DNA from: Intestinimonas massiliensis (ex Afouda et al. 2020)
GTDB taxonomy: Bacteria; Bacillota; Clostridia; Oscillospirales; Oscillospiraceae
Assembly (NCBI RefSeq): GCF_900626285.1
Contig: NZ_LR131147.1
Location: forward strand, 2,121,367 to 2,185,366
Reading direction: 5' to 3'
DNA length: 64,000 nt
Below are positions 25,051 to 34,513 of this stretch, piece by piece (the stretch's first letter is position 1; the number at the start of each line of letters is the position of its first letter). The translations under genes and the position numbers were made by a program. The notes beneath the pieces were generated by a model. That model was not told the DNA's origin, did not search any database, and saw nothing but the letters and a program-made list of their open reading frames with translations.

Positions 25051-27846
25051 TTACTCGCCCACCACGGCGGCGCAGCGGTCGCACAGCTCGGCGTGATGTC
25101 CCTCGGTGCCGATGTGCTCGTTGTGGTTCCAGCAGCGGGGGCACTTGGGTGCCTCGGACAGCTTGACGGCGATGGTGCAGGGGATCAGGCAGTCCTCATT
25201 CTTCTCGCCCTCCACGGCCTCGGTGGTGACGGTGACCTTGGAGACGATGCACAGGCTGGCCAGATCCTCGGCGGCCAGGGCGGCAGCGTCCTCAGCAGAC
25301 ACGGAGATGGTGACCTCGGTATCCTGGGCCTTCTTGAACACGCCGGCATTGCGGGCGTTCTCCAGGGCCTTGTTGACGGCGTCCCGCAGGCTGACCAGCT
25401 TGTTCCACCGCGCCTGGGCGGCCTCGTCCAGGGTAAAGGCGGCGTTGTCATCCGGCATGTCGTTGAGGAGCACGCTCTCGGCGTTCACGTCCTTGGCGTG
25501 CTTCATGGCGTGCCAGATCTCGTCGGAGGTGAAGGCCAGGATGGGGGCGATGAGGCGGGTCATGCCGTCCAGGATATGGTACAGGGCGGTCTGGGCGGAG
25601 CGGCGCTCGGCCTGGTTGCCGCAGTACAGGCGATCCTTGATGATGTCCAGATAGAAGTTGGACATATCCACCACGCAGAAGTTGTACACGGCACGGTAGA
25701 CCCCGTGGAACTCGTACTTGTCGTAGGCGGCCCGGGCGGTCTTGACCAGCTCGTTGAAGGAGGACAGGGCGAACCGGTCCAGATCCATCAGCTGGTCCAC
25801 CGGCACCAGGTCGGCATCGGGGTCGAAGTCGCACAGGTTGCCCAGCATATACCGGGCGGTGTTGCGGATCTTCAGGTAGGCCTGGCTCAGCTGCTTCATG
25901 ATGTCCTTGGAGATGCGCATGTCCTGGGTGTAGTCGGCGGAGGCCACCCACAGCCGCAGCATATCGGCGCCGTACTCCTTGATGACCTCGTCGGGGGAGA
26001 CGGCGTTGCCCAGGGACTTGTGCATGGCCTTGCCCTCGCCGTCCACGGTCCAGCCGTGGGTGGCGATCTGGTGATAGGGGGCCACGCCGTTGACGGCGAT
26101 GGAGGTGAGCATGGAGGACTGGAACCAGCCGCGGTACTGGTCGCCGCCCTCCAGGTACAGGTCGGCGGGGTACTTCAGGTAGGGACGCTCGGCGGCCACG
26201 GCGGCCCAGGTGGAGCCGGAGTCGAACCACACGTCCATGATGTCGGTCTCTTTGGTGAAGTGGGCCTTGCCGCACTTTGGGCACACGAAGCCCTCGGGCA
26301 GCAGATCCTTGGGCTCCTTGTCAAACCAGATGTTGGAGCCGTGCTCCCGGAAGAGCTGGGCCACGTGGGCGATGGTCTCGGGGGTGACGATGTCGGCCCC
26401 GCAGTCGTCGCAGTAGAAGATGGGGATGGGCACGCCCCACACGCGCTGACGGGAGATGCACCAGTCGGAGCGCTCGGAGATCATGGAGATCATGCGCTCC
26501 TTGCCCCACTCAGGCTTCCACTGGATGGAGTCGCAGGCCTTGACGGCGGCGTCCTTGATGGCGTCCACGGAGCAGAACCACTGCTCGGTGGCACGGTAGA
26601 TGATGGGGTTCTTGCAGCGCCAGCAGTGGGGGTAGGAGTGGGTGATCTTCTCCTTGGCTACCAGGAACCCCTCCTTCTCCAGGTCCTCCACCACCATGTC
26701 GTTGCCCTTGGCGTAGAACTGGCCGTTGTAGCGCTCGTCGGTCATGACGCCCTTGGCGTTGACGGGCACGGGCACGCCGATGTGGGTCAGGCCGGCCTTG
26801 TCGTACTGCTGGCAGATCTGGAAGTCCTCGGCGCCGAAGCCGGGGGCGGTGTGGACGCAGCCGGAGCCGGCGTCCAGGGTCACGTGGTCGCCGTTGAGAA
26901 TCACGCTCTCCCGGTCGAACAGGGGGTGGGTGGCGGTCATCAGCTCAAACTCGGACCCCTTCAGGGTAGCCAGCACCTGGCAGGCGTCATAGTCGATGTG
27001 GGCGGCCTTGCACACGCTCTCGGCCAGGTCCTTGGCCAGGATATACACATCCCCATTGGGCACCTGGAGCAGCACGTAGTCGAACTCGGCGTTCAGGCAG
27101 ATGGCGAAGTTGCCGGGGATGGTCCAGGGGGTGGTGGTCCAGATCACGAAGTAGGTTTTCTTCAGGTCGGTGTACTGGCCCAGCTTGCCCTTGTCGTCCC
27201 GGACGGGGAATTTGACAAAGATGGTGGTACAGGGGTCGTCGGCGTACTCGATCTCGGCCTCGGCCAGAGCGGTCTGGTCGGAGGGGCACCAGTACACCGG
27301 CTTCATGCCCTTGTAGATGAGGCCCTTCTCGGCCATCTTGCCGAAGACCTCGATCTGCTTGGCCTCAAACTCGGGCAGCAGGGTGATATAGGGGTTCTCC
27401 CACTCGCCCAGCACGCCCAGGCGCTGGAACTGCCCGGTCATCTTGGCGATGTAGCCCTCGGCGTACTCCCGGCACTTGGTGCGGAACTGGGCAGTGGTCA
27501 TCTCGTCCCGCTTCACCTTCTTGTCCTTCAGAACGGCGGACTCGATGGGCAGACCGTGGGTGTCCCAGCCGGGCACATAGGGGGCATAGTGGCCGGTCAT
27601 GTTCTTGTGCTTGACGATCATGTCCTTCAGGATCTTGTTCAGGGCGGTGCCGATGTGGATGTTGCCGTTGGCATACGGAGGGCCGTCGTGGAGGACGAAG
27701 CTGGGCTTGCCCTCGTTGCGGGCAGTCATCTTGTGGTACAGGTCGTGGTCGTACATCTCCTTGAGCATGTCCGGCTCACGCTTGGGCAGCCCCGCCCGCA
27801 TGGGAAAGTCGGTCTGGGGCAGATGGACGGTCTGGTTGTAATCCAT
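25051..27846 (-). CDS. ileS: Isoleucyl-tRNA synthetase
   Basis: 931 residues; the ATG at 27846 follows AAGGAG. Class I motifs: HIGH as HIGTALNK (~58) and KMSKS as KAMHKSLGN (~602). The editing (CP1) domain has YVPGWDTHGLP upstream and a later HTAPGFGAEDF. A C-terminal zinc finger CPRC...CDRC (~900-925) is present. The gene is preceded by a T-box leader with an Ile specifier and lies downstream of divIVA, as in many Firmicutes. Confidence 0.97.
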   Translation of the reverse strand: MDYNQTVHLPQTDFPMRAGLPKREPDMLKEMYDHDLYHKMTARNEGKPSFVLHDGPPYANGNIHIGTALNKILKDMIVKHKNMTGHYAPYVPGWDTHGLPIESAVLKDKKVKRDEMTTAQFRTKCREYAEGYIAKMTGQFQRLGVLGEWENPYITLLPEFEAKQIEVFGKMAEKGLIYKGMKPVYWCPSDQTALAEAEIEYADDPCTTIFVKFPVRDDKGKLGQYTDLKKTYFVIWTTTPWTIPGNFAICLNAEFDYVLLQVPNGDVYILAKDLAESVCKAAHIDYDACQVLATLKGSEFELMTATHPLFDRESVILNGDHVTLDAGSGCVHTAPGFGAEDFQICQQYDKAGLTHIGVPVPVNAKGVMTDERYNGQFYAKGNDMVVEDLEKEGFLVAKEKITHSYPHCWRCKNPIIYRATEQWFCSVDAIKDAAVKACDSIQWKPEWGKERMISMISERSDWCISRQRVWGVPIPIFYCDDCGADIVTPETIAHVAQLFREHGSNIWFDKEPKDLLPEGFVCPKCGKAHFTKETDIMDVWFDSGSTWAAVAAERPYLKYPADLYLEGGDQYRGWFQSSMLTSIAVNGVAPYHQIATHGWTVDGEGKAMHKSLGNAVSPDEVIKEYGADMLRLWVASADYTQDMRISKDIMKQLSQAYLKIRNTARYMLGNLCDFDPDADLVPVDQLMDLDRFALSSFNELVKTARAAYDKYEFHGVYRAVYNFCVVDMSNFYLDIIKDRLYCGNQAERRSAQTALYHILDGMTRLIAPILAFTSDEIWHAMKHAKDVNAESVLLNDMPDDNAAFTLDEAAQARWNKLVSLRDAVNKALENARNAGVFKKAQDTEVTISVSAEDAAALAAEDLASLCIVSKVTVTTEAVEGEKNEDCLIPCTIAVKLSEAPKCPRCWNHNEHIGTEGHHAELCDRCAAVVGE

Positions 27847-27885
27847 GGGTGGTTCTCCTTCTATCGTAAATTTTTGTTTTTGGGG

Positions 27886-28125
27886 TAAACAAAAAGCGCC
27901 TCCGTCTCCCAAGAGACAAAGGCGCACACCTCTGCGGTACCACTCTCGTTGTCCCGGACGTGCCGGGACCACTCAAAGGCCGGTAACGGGGCCAGCCGTG
28001 CCCGCTTACTGTGTTCGGCGGGCCGCTCCGAGGTGATCTTCGCCATCCCTCCTGACCGCCTTGCACCAAACGGCGGCTCTCTGGGCAGGTGCGGGGTGGG
28101 TACTCGTCCTCATCACAGCATTTTC
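27886..28125 (-). promoter_or_regulatory. T-box riboswitch (tRNA-Ile) upstream of ileS
   Basis: Reading the minus strand, the leader opens with the stem I motif gatgaggacgagtacc. It contains the specifier region GAAGATCACC with ATC (Ile codon) at 28037-28035, and carries the hallmark T-box sequence GAGAGTGGTACCGCA at 27947-27933. A terminator hairpin follows at 27925-27895 (GCGCCTTTGTCTC paired with GAGACGGAGGCGC) with a T-rich run at 27894-27886. Uncharged tRNA-Ile should stabilise the antiterminator and allow ileS expression. Confidence 0.93.
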
Positions 28126-28129
28126 TGAT

Positions 28130-28170
28130 GAAAAAATCCACTGGGAGACGCCAAAAACGGCGTCTCCCAG
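28130..28170 (-). terminator. Terminator after divIVA
   Basis: A 12-bp perfect stem CTGGGAGACGCC/GGCGTCTCCCAG followed on the minus strand by TGGATTTTTT. It separates the divIVA operon from the ileS leader. Confidence 0.85.
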
Positions 28171-28206
28171 TATCTTACCTGTTTGCAGGGTTCCTGTCAA
28201 GGGGAT

Positions 28207-28923
28207 TTACCGGATTTCGTAATCCTTGCCGAACTGCAGATGATCAAAGTCGATGCGGCGGGTGGGTTCCTCTACCTCATCCTCCGCCTCCGGCTTGTCC
28301 TGGGCCTCCCCGCCGTTCCGGTTGAGCTCCATCAGCTCGGCGTACAGCCCGCCCTCCGCCTGGGGCGCGGGCTCCGCCTGGGGGGCGCTCTCCTCCTGCC
28401 GGACCAGCTTCTCCACGTTCTGCTCAATGTCCTTTACGGCGGTATCCACCGGGTCAGGCTGCTCCACAGGCGCGGTGAGCTTGGACAGGCCGCTCAGGTA
28501 GTCCATCTCATGCTGATAGAGCTCCTTCAGCTTGGCCACATAGGCGTCGGTGGCGTTCTGGGCCGCGGCCAGCCGCAGCTGCTCGTCCCGGATCTCCTGC
28601 TGGATCTCCCCGATGCGGGCCTTGGCGTCCGCCTCGGCGTTCTGCAGCAGCTTGTCCCGCTTCTGCTTGGCCTCGTCCACCAGATCATCCGCCATCTTCT
28701 GGGCGGTGAGCAGGGCCTTGCGCATGGCGTCCTCGGTGGAGCGGTACTCCTCCACCTTGTCCACCAGCACCTTCATCTTGGCCTTCAGGGTGGCGTTTTC
28801 CTTGTACAGGGCGGTATAGTCCTCCGTCAGTACGTCCAGGAATTCGTCCACCATGGCCATATTGTATCCGCCGAAAGACGCCTTGGCAAAGGCGTGCTCA
28901 GAGACTTCCTGCGGTGTCAGCAT
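28207..28923 (-). CDS. divIVA: DivIVA-domain cell division/polarity protein
   Basis: 238 residues. The N-terminal DivIVA motif (SEHAFAKASFGGYNMAMVDEFL) is followed by long heptad coiled coil to ~150, then a Pro/Glu-rich tail. DivIVA binds curved membrane at poles and septa and recruits partners. Downstream of sepF (21 bases), as in most Gram-positives. Confidence 0.93.
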   Translation of the reverse strand: MLTPQEVSEHAFAKASFGGYNMAMVDEFLDVLTEDYTALYKENATLKAKMKVLVDKVEEYRSTEDAMRKALLTAQKMADDLVDEAKQKRDKLLQNAEADAKARIGEIQQEIRDEQLRLAAAQNATDAYVAKLKELYQHEMDYLSGLSKLTAPVEQPDPVDTAVKDIEQNVEKLVRQEESAPQAEPAPQAEGGLYAELMELNRNGGEAQDKPEAEDEVEEPTRRIDFDHLQFGKDYEIR

Positions 28924-28944
28924 AGTTGATTCCCCTCGCTCCGT

Positions 28945-29445
28945 TTAGAAATACAGGCCGTTATTTTCTAACTCGTCGATTAAATCGCCTAAAATATCGA
29001 CGTTATACGGCGTGATGATGTAAGTGGAGATGGCCACCTTCTTGATCTTGCCCTCGTTGGCGTAGGCCACGCCGGACAGGAAGTCCAGCAGGCGGCGGGC
29101 AATGTCCTTGTTGGTGGACTCCAGGTTGAGCACCACCGTGCGCTTCTCCCGCAGGTGGTCGGCGATCTCGCTGGCGTTTTCAAACCGCTCGGGCTTCACC
29201 AGCACCACCTGCAGCTGGGTGGTGGTGTGGATGTTCACCACTTTGTTGCTCCGGCGCTCCGGCTCCGGGGTGAACATACCGGCGTTGGTGTCCTGGAGCT
29301 TGCTGCTCCGCCGCTCCGCCCGGTCGCCGCCGGTGCGGTCCATCCGCTCGCTGCGGGAAACAGGCTCAAAGTCGTCAAACTCCTCGTCCTCTTCCTCATC
29401 CTCGTAGGGGCGGGCCAGACGCTTCAGCTCATCAAAAAATCCCAT
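28945..29445 (-). CDS. sepF: Cell division protein SepF
   Basis: 166 residues. A short amphipathic membrane-binding helix (MGFFDELKRLARPY) is followed by an acidic disordered linker (EDEEEDEEFDDFEP), then the SepF core (~75-166) with VVLNLESTNKDIARRLLDFL and GVAYANEGKIKKVA. It anchors and bundles FtsZ at the septum. Neighbours yggS and divIVA complete the usual ylm-type cluster, although ylmG and ylmH are missing here. Confidence 0.95.
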   Translation of the reverse strand: MGFFDELKRLARPYEDEEEDEEFDDFEPVSRSERMDRTGGDRAERRSSKLQDTNAGMFTPEPERRSNKVVNIHTTTQLQVVLVKPERFENASEIADHLREKRTVVLNLESTNKDIARRLLDFLSGVAYANEGKIKKVAISTYIITPYNVDILGDLIDELENNGLYF

Positions 29446-29476
29446 TTCGGTTTACCTCCCGAATTTCTGTCCTGGG

Positions 29477-30184
29477 TTATCCTTTTTTCATCGGCGGGCG
29501 GGGTCCGAACAGGGCGGTACCCACCCGGACCAGGGTGGCGCCCTCCCGCACGGCGTCCTCATAGTCGCCGCTCATTCCCATAGATAGACAGTTTATAACA
29601 GTCCCATTATGGTCCAATTTCGTTCTTATGTCAACATAAAGCTGATACATTTTTGCAAAAAATGGCCGGTTTCCGCCGGGATGGTCCACAATGGGGGGGA
29701 TGGCCATCAGTCCCCGCAGCCGCACATGGGGGCAGGCCGCCGCCTTCTCCGCCAGGGCCAGTACCTCCTCCGGGGCCACACCGCTCTTGGATTCCTCGCC
29801 TCCAATATTTACCTCCAGCAAAATGTCCTGCACCAGGTCCAGCTTGGCGGCCTGGGCCTCGATGGCGTCCAGCAGGTGCTCCGAGCCCACCGACTCGATC
29901 AGGTCCACCCGGCCCACCACCTGCCTGACCTTGTTGGTCTGCAGATGGCCGATGAAGTGCAGGGCCGCGCCGGCGTAGGCGTCGTCGTCCAGATGGGCGG
30001 TCATCTCCTGCACCCGGTTCTCCCCGCAGATGGCCACGCCTCCGGCGATGGCCTGCCGGATGGTATCCGAGGTCTGCACCTTGGTGGCCGCCACCAGGGT
30101 GACCTCCGCCGGGTCACGGCCGGCCTCCCGGGCGGCCCGGGCGATATTCTCCTTCACCTGGGCGATCTTTTCTTCCAGCGTCAT
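29477..30184 (-). CDS. yggS: YggS/PLPBP family pyridoxal phosphate-binding protein
   Basis: 235 residues. The start at 30184 follows GGAGGAATTCCAA. The PLP-lysine motif TLVAATKVQ is at ~28-36; IGHLQTNKVRQVVG (~75) and MGMSGDYEDAVREGATLVRVG near the C-terminus are family signatures. Binds and buffers PLP and affects amino and keto acid homeostasis; no enzyme activity is established. 31 bases upstream of sepF. Confidence 0.95.
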   Translation of the reverse strand: MTLEEKIAQVKENIARAAREAGRDPAEVTLVAATKVQTSDTIRQAIAGGVAICGENRVQEMTAHLDDDAYAGAALHFIGHLQTNKVRQVVGRVDLIESVGSEHLLDAIEAQAAKLDLVQDILLEVNIGGEESKSGVAPEEVLALAEKAAACPHVRLRGLMAIPPIVDHPGGNRPFFAKMYQLYVDIRTKLDHNGTVINCLSMGMSGDYEDAVREGATLVRVGTALFGPRPPMKKG

Positions 30185-30212
30185 TTGGAATTCCTCCCCC
30201 ATGCTCTTTTTT

Positions 30213-31499
30213 CTATTGGATGACCTTGCCGTCATACAGGTCCTCCGAGGCCACAATGACGATGTCCCCGGCCCGCAGGCCCTTCCGGTCGGTCATATCG
30301 GCCGCCTCCACCAGGGCGAAGCTGTCGCTCTGGCTCAGAATGGTCACAGGCTTGAACTCCGCCTGCTCGCCCACCAGGGCGTACACCCCGGGGACCGACA
30401 CCTGGGATTCCTCCCCGGTCTCCTCGTCGGTAACGGTCCGCTGCTCCACCCGCAGGGCCTCCTTGGGCACCCGCACGCCGGTAATGGAATCAAACACCAG
30501 CTCCACCGTCTGGCGGCGGAGGAGGGTGGTGTCGGACAGATATTTGTCGGTGGACAGCACCACCACACACTGGCTGTCCGTCGGATCGCCGATCCGCTCC
30601 ACCGTCATGCTCACCTCGCCGGACCAGTCCCGGGAGAAGCGGACGGTCACCTTCCGCCCCTCCACCAGCCGCCCGGCGTCCTCCTCCGGCAGGGTGCAGG
30701 CGAAGTACCAGGTGGTGTCGGTGATGAGCTTGCCGATGGCGGTATTGTCCTCCGCCGGCCGCTGCCGGGCCAGCTGGGCCAGCTGGTCGGCGGTGATGGT
30801 CCCCAGCATGTCCGGGGTGAGCAGGCTCTCATATCCGTCCACATAGCCGGAGAAAACCCCCGACTGGCTGGCGGTGACGCGGTTGGTGCTCTGGGCTGCC
30901 TGGGAGGACAGGGCGGAGATCTGGCTGTTCACACTGTCCAGGGCCGCCTGGATGGAGGCCGCGCTGTCCTCCCCCTCCCCGGTCGTATCCGTATAGGCGT
31001 ACTCCCGCTTGTACACCAGGCTCTTCAGATCCATTGCCTGGCTCTCCAGGCCCGTCAGATCCCCTGAGGCCACCGAGGCGCGCAGGGCCACAATGGCGTC
31101 CAGCACCTGCTCACTCAGCTGACCGGAATCGCCGCCCCCCACGTCCGAGCGCTCCAGGGCGTACTCCAGCTGCTCCTTTTCCAGCTGGAGCTGCTGGAGC
31201 TGCTGCTTCTGCTCCAGGCCGGAGGAATCCTGGTAGAGCAGGGCCACCGTCCCCCCCTTGGCCACCTTCTCCCCCTCCTGGGGCAGCAGCTCCACCACGC
31301 CGCCGGTGTTGGTGAGCACCTGCTCCTGCCGCACCAGAAAGCCGGTGGCCTCCATGCTGTCGTCCACCGTGTAGGAGTAGGTCACCGCCGTGGTGAAGGG
31401 GTCCCGGAAGCTGTGCCACGCGGACACGCCCAGATAGATCACCACCGCCGCCAGCAGCGCCAGCATCACGATTCTACTGTTCAGGGTACCTTGCTTCAT
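30213..31499 (-). CDS. HlyD-like membrane fusion/adaptor protein
   Basis: 428 residues. One N-terminal membrane anchor (~10-28), then an extracellular region with a lipoyl/barrel-sandwich half (TGGVVELLPQEGEKVAKG, ~67), a Gln/Leu-rich coiled coil (~100-125 and ~185-215), and a C-terminal beta-barrel part (VPKEALRVEQ...GVYALVGEQAEFK). This is the layout of HlyD/MacA adaptors, but no partner ABC or RND transporter is next to it. Conserved placement beside yggS-sepF suggests an envelope or division role rather than export; that is inference. Confidence 0.78.
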   Translation of the reverse strand: MKQGTLNSRIVMLALLAAVVIYLGVSAWHSFRDPFTTAVTYSYTVDDSMEATGFLVRQEQVLTNTGGVVELLPQEGEKVAKGGTVALLYQDSSGLEQKQQLQQLQLEKEQLEYALERSDVGGGDSGQLSEQVLDAIVALRASVASGDLTGLESQAMDLKSLVYKREYAYTDTTGEGEDSAASIQAALDSVNSQISALSSQAAQSTNRVTASQSGVFSGYVDGYESLLTPDMLGTITADQLAQLARQRPAEDNTAIGKLITDTTWYFACTLPEEDAGRLVEGRKVTVRFSRDWSGEVSMTVERIGDPTDSQCVVVLSTDKYLSDTTLLRRQTVELVFDSITGVRVPKEALRVEQRTVTDEETGEESQVSVPGVYALVGEQAEFKPVTILSQSDSFALVEAADMTDRKGLRAGDIVIVASEDLYDGKVIQ

Positions 31500-31514
31500 G
31501 GGTCGCTCCTTCTG

Positions 31515-31748
31515 TTACCGCGCCTCCTCCGTTTCCAGGGAAATGGCCCGCTCGGGCACGACGGTGGAGATGGCGTGCTTGTAAATGACCTGCTGCTTGT
31601 CCCCTGTCATAAGTACCACCACAAAGGCGTCAAAGCCGGTGATCTGGCCCTTCAGCTGGTAGCCGTTCATCAGGAACAGGGTGACGTTGGCCCGGTCCCG
31701 GCGGGCCCGGAGCAGAAACAGGTCCTGCAGATTGTGTGTCTTTTGCAT
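31515..31748 (-). CDS. hfq: RNA chaperone Hfq
   Basis: 77 residues; the start at 31748 follows AAAGGAG. Sm1 motif FLMNGYQLKGQITGFDAFVVVL and Sm2 motif YKHAISTVVP (the YKHA tetrapeptide typical of Hfq) are intact. A hexameric RNA-binding ring that helps small RNAs pair. Placed just after mutL; miaA, which normally lies between them, is absent. Confidence 0.97.
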   Translation of the reverse strand: MQKTHNLQDLFLLRARRDRANVTLFLMNGYQLKGQITGFDAFVVVLMTGDKQQVIYKHAISTVVPERAISLETEEAR

Positions 31749-31825
31749 GTGGATGCACTCCTTTTTTCTCTGAGATGCATCCAATATATACCAATTATAA
31801 AGGGAATTTGGTCGAATTTCGGCCC

Positions 31826-33766
31826 TCACGCCCGACCGAACCGCTTTTCGATCTGGCCCCGGGTCAGCTCGATGGCCACCGGCCTGCCGTGGGGGCAGTA
31901 TTTCACTTCCCCATTCATCACCGCCGTCGCCACCTTCATCAGCTCCGCCTGGTCGTTCTTCTGGCCCCCCTTGATGGCCGCCTTGCAGGCCATGGTGTGG
32001 AGCAGGGCGTCCCGGGCGGCGTCCGGGTCGGCGGTGCCGCAGGTCAGCAGCTTGCCCGCCAGCTCCAGCAGCAGGTCGGGGATGGCCCCCGCCGCCACGT
32101 CGGACGGGGCGGAGCGGACGATGAGGGTGCCGCCGCCGAAGTCCTCCGCCTCAAACCCGAAGCGCTCCAGCAGAGGCAGGTGGGAGAGCAGGGCCGCCCC
32201 CTCCTCCGCAGGCGGGGTGAATACCACAGGGGTGAGCAGGGCCTGGACCATAGGCTGGTAGCCCTCCGCCTTCAGGCGGTCAAAGTTCATCCGCTCGTGG
32301 GCGGCGTGCTTGTCGATGAGGAGCACCTTGTCCCCCTGCTCCACGATGATGTAGGTGTTCAGAACCTCCCCTGCGATGCGCCACGGGATCTCCTCCGGCA
32401 CGGGCTCCGGCTGGGGGGCGGGGGAAGCCGCCGGAACGGGTGCGGGCTCCGGTTCCTGCACGGCGTCGGGCTTCGGCGCCGGTTCCGGGGTGGGTGCGGG
32501 CACAGATTTGGGCTCCGGGCGGATGGGAACATCAGCCTTTGCGGAGAGTGTGGGTTCCGGCGCCGGACGTACCACGGGTTTTTCCACCGGCTCCTCCCGC
32601 TTTTCCGGGCGGACAGGGGCCTTCCATGCGGGGGCGGTCCTTGTGACCGCCGGCTGAATGGGTTTTGCCGTAAAGTCCCGCAGAGGCAGGGTGGTCTGAT
32701 TGGGGGTCACCGTGTCCCTGGCGGCCTTGGGAGCCAGCCGGGGGGGAGGGGCCTCCGCCATGGCGGAGGGCCGGGTGCGGTCGGCCTCCAGGGTGGACTT
32801 GACGGCGTAGTACACCGCGTCAAATACCTTCTTGTCGCTGCCGAACTTGACCTCCTGCTTGGTGGGGTGGACGTTCACGTCCACCGCGTTGAGCCTGGTG
32901 GTGAGATGGAGGACGCAGCCGGGGAATTTGCCCACCATCTTCTGGTTGGCGTAGGCCTCCTCCAGGGCGGCCATCATGGTGCGGCTCTTCACATACCGGC
33001 CGTTGACAAAGAAGTGCTGATAGCCCCGGCTGCCCCGGCAGCAGGTGGGCAGGGAGACAAAGCCGGACACGCTCATGTCCTCCCCGGAGCCCTTCACCGG
33101 TACGAAGCCCAGGGCCATGTCCCGGCCCAGCACGGCGTACAGGGTGGACTTCAGCTGTCCGTCCCCGGGGGTGAGCAGCTCCTGCTTGCCGTCCCGGAGG
33201 AACTTGACCCCCACCTCCGGGTGGGACAGGGCCACCCGCTGGACCATGGCGAAGCAGGCGGCTCCCTCGGCGGAATCCTTCTTCATGAATTTCAGCCGGG
33301 CGGGGGTGTTGTAGAACAGGTCCTTCACCACCATGGTGGTGCCCTGGGGGCAGCCCGCCTCCTCGTGGCTCACCACCACGCCCCCCTCCAGGGACAGGGC
33401 GCAGCCCAGCTCATGCTCCCTGGTGCGGGTGAGCAGCTCCACCCGGGATACGGCGGAGATGGCCGCCAGGGCCTCCCCCCGGAAGCCCAGGGTGCCGATG
33501 GCCTCCAGGTCGTACTCGGTGCGCAGCTTGCTGGTGGCGTGGCGGAGGAAGGCGGTCTCGGTCTCCTCCGGGGCGATGCCGCAGCCGTTGTCGGTGACCC
33601 GGATGAGGGTCATGCCCCCGTGCTGGATCTCCACCGTCAGCTTGTCCGCTCCGGCGTCGATGGCGTTCTCCATCAGCTCCTTCACCACGCTGGCGGGCCG
33701 CTCCACCACCTCGCCGGCGGCGATCAGGTCGGCCACATGGGAATCTAGTTGTTGAATATGCGGCAT
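31826..33766 (-). CDS. mutL: DNA mismatch repair protein MutL
   Basis: 646 residues. GHKL ATPase motifs: VVKELMENAIDAGAD (~27), DNGCGI (~58), LGFRGEALAAIS (~92). A long Pro/Glu/Ala linker (~335-460) precedes the C-terminal endonuclease domain with DKHAAHER (~485) and ACKAAIKGG. This is the nicking-type MutL expected in bacteria without MutH. Confidence 0.97.
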   Translation of the reverse strand: MPHIQQLDSHVADLIAAGEVVERPASVVKELMENAIDAGADKLTVEIQHGGMTLIRVTDNGCGIAPEETETAFLRHATSKLRTEYDLEAIGTLGFRGEALAAISAVSRVELLTRTREHELGCALSLEGGVVVSHEEAGCPQGTTMVVKDLFYNTPARLKFMKKDSAEGAACFAMVQRVALSHPEVGVKFLRDGKQELLTPGDGQLKSTLYAVLGRDMALGFVPVKGSGEDMSVSGFVSLPTCCRGSRGYQHFFVNGRYVKSRTMMAALEEAYANQKMVGKFPGCVLHLTTRLNAVDVNVHPTKQEVKFGSDKKVFDAVYYAVKSTLEADRTRPSAMAEAPPPRLAPKAARDTVTPNQTTLPLRDFTAKPIQPAVTRTAPAWKAPVRPEKREEPVEKPVVRPAPEPTLSAKADVPIRPEPKSVPAPTPEPAPKPDAVQEPEPAPVPAASPAPQPEPVPEEIPWRIAGEVLNTYIIVEQGDKVLLIDKHAAHERMNFDRLKAEGYQPMVQALLTPVVFTPPAEEGAALLSHLPLLERFGFEAEDFGGGTLIVRSAPSDVAAGAIPDLLLELAGKLLTCGTADPDAARDALLHTMACKAAIKGGQKNDQAELMKVATAVMNGEVKYCPHGRPVAIELTRGQIEKRFGRA

Positions 33767-33793
33767 AGAAGTACCAACTTTCTAAGCAAGAGG

Positions 33794-34492
33794 CTATAGG
33801 GCCCGTACCAGGGTAACGGTATTGATGACCATATGCAGGGCGATGGGGCTCCAGATGGAGCCGCCGTTGTCGTAGCACCAGGTCAAGGCCAGGGACATGG
33901 GCAGATATTCCACGAACAGCAGCAGGTAGCGGAAATCCACCGTGCCGTAGGCGTAGACGAACTGCCACACGCAGTAGAAGGCGTACACGAAGGCGGAGAG
34001 CACGTAGCCCAGCGCCCGGCTGTATTTCCGGCTGGTGCCGAAGAGCAGGCCCCGGAACAGGGGCTCCTCCACGATGGGCATGAGCACCACCAGGATGACC
34101 ACCGTGGCTTTGGGGGCCAGGGCAAACTGCTCCGGGTAGCTCATCAGGTTGGGGTTCTGTACCGGCAGGGGGATGAGCCCCGCCAGCAGGGACAGCACCA
34201 GCCACCCCGCCAGGCCGGTGCAGAAGGCAAACAGGTTTTCCGGCAGCCAGTCCAGCAGCAGATAGAAGCCGTGCTTCAGGAAGGTCCAGAACACCAGAAA
34301 CACCAGGGTGGCGGACAGGAGATAGTACACCACGTTGGCCTCGGCAATGGGCAGCTCTCCGTCAAAGGACCGCTGGACCCATCCCATCACCCAGGGGAAC
34401 AGGAGGACGTACAGGGCAAAAAACACCCACCCCCGGCCCATTTCGGCCCGGGTCAGCTGAGGCCGCCAGGGGCGGCGCTGCCGGTTGGTCAT
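33794..34492 (-). CDS. CPBP family intramembrane metalloprotease
   Basis: 232 residues, about seven hydrophobic segments. The catalytic motif EEPLFRG (EExxxR type) is at ~142-148, and the later His motifs are degenerate-looking but HMVIN near the C-terminus fits motif 4. Members process prenylated or other membrane proteins, or act in bacteriocin immunity. It is inserted between mutS and mutL with short gaps, so it probably rides on that transcript. Confidence 0.85.
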   Translation of the reverse strand: MTNRQRRPWRPQLTRAEMGRGWVFFALYVLLFPWVMGWVQRSFDGELPIAEANVVYYLLSATLVFLVFWTFLKHGFYLLLDWLPENLFAFCTGLAGWLVLSLLAGLIPLPVQNPNLMSYPEQFALAPKATVVILVVLMPIVEEPLFRGLLFGTSRKYSRALGYVLSAFVYAFYCVWQFVYAYGTVDFRYLLLFVEYLPMSLALTWCYDNGGSIWSPIALHMVINTVTLVRAL

Positions 34493-34513
34493 GGTGTCTG
34501 CCTCCTTATTCCG

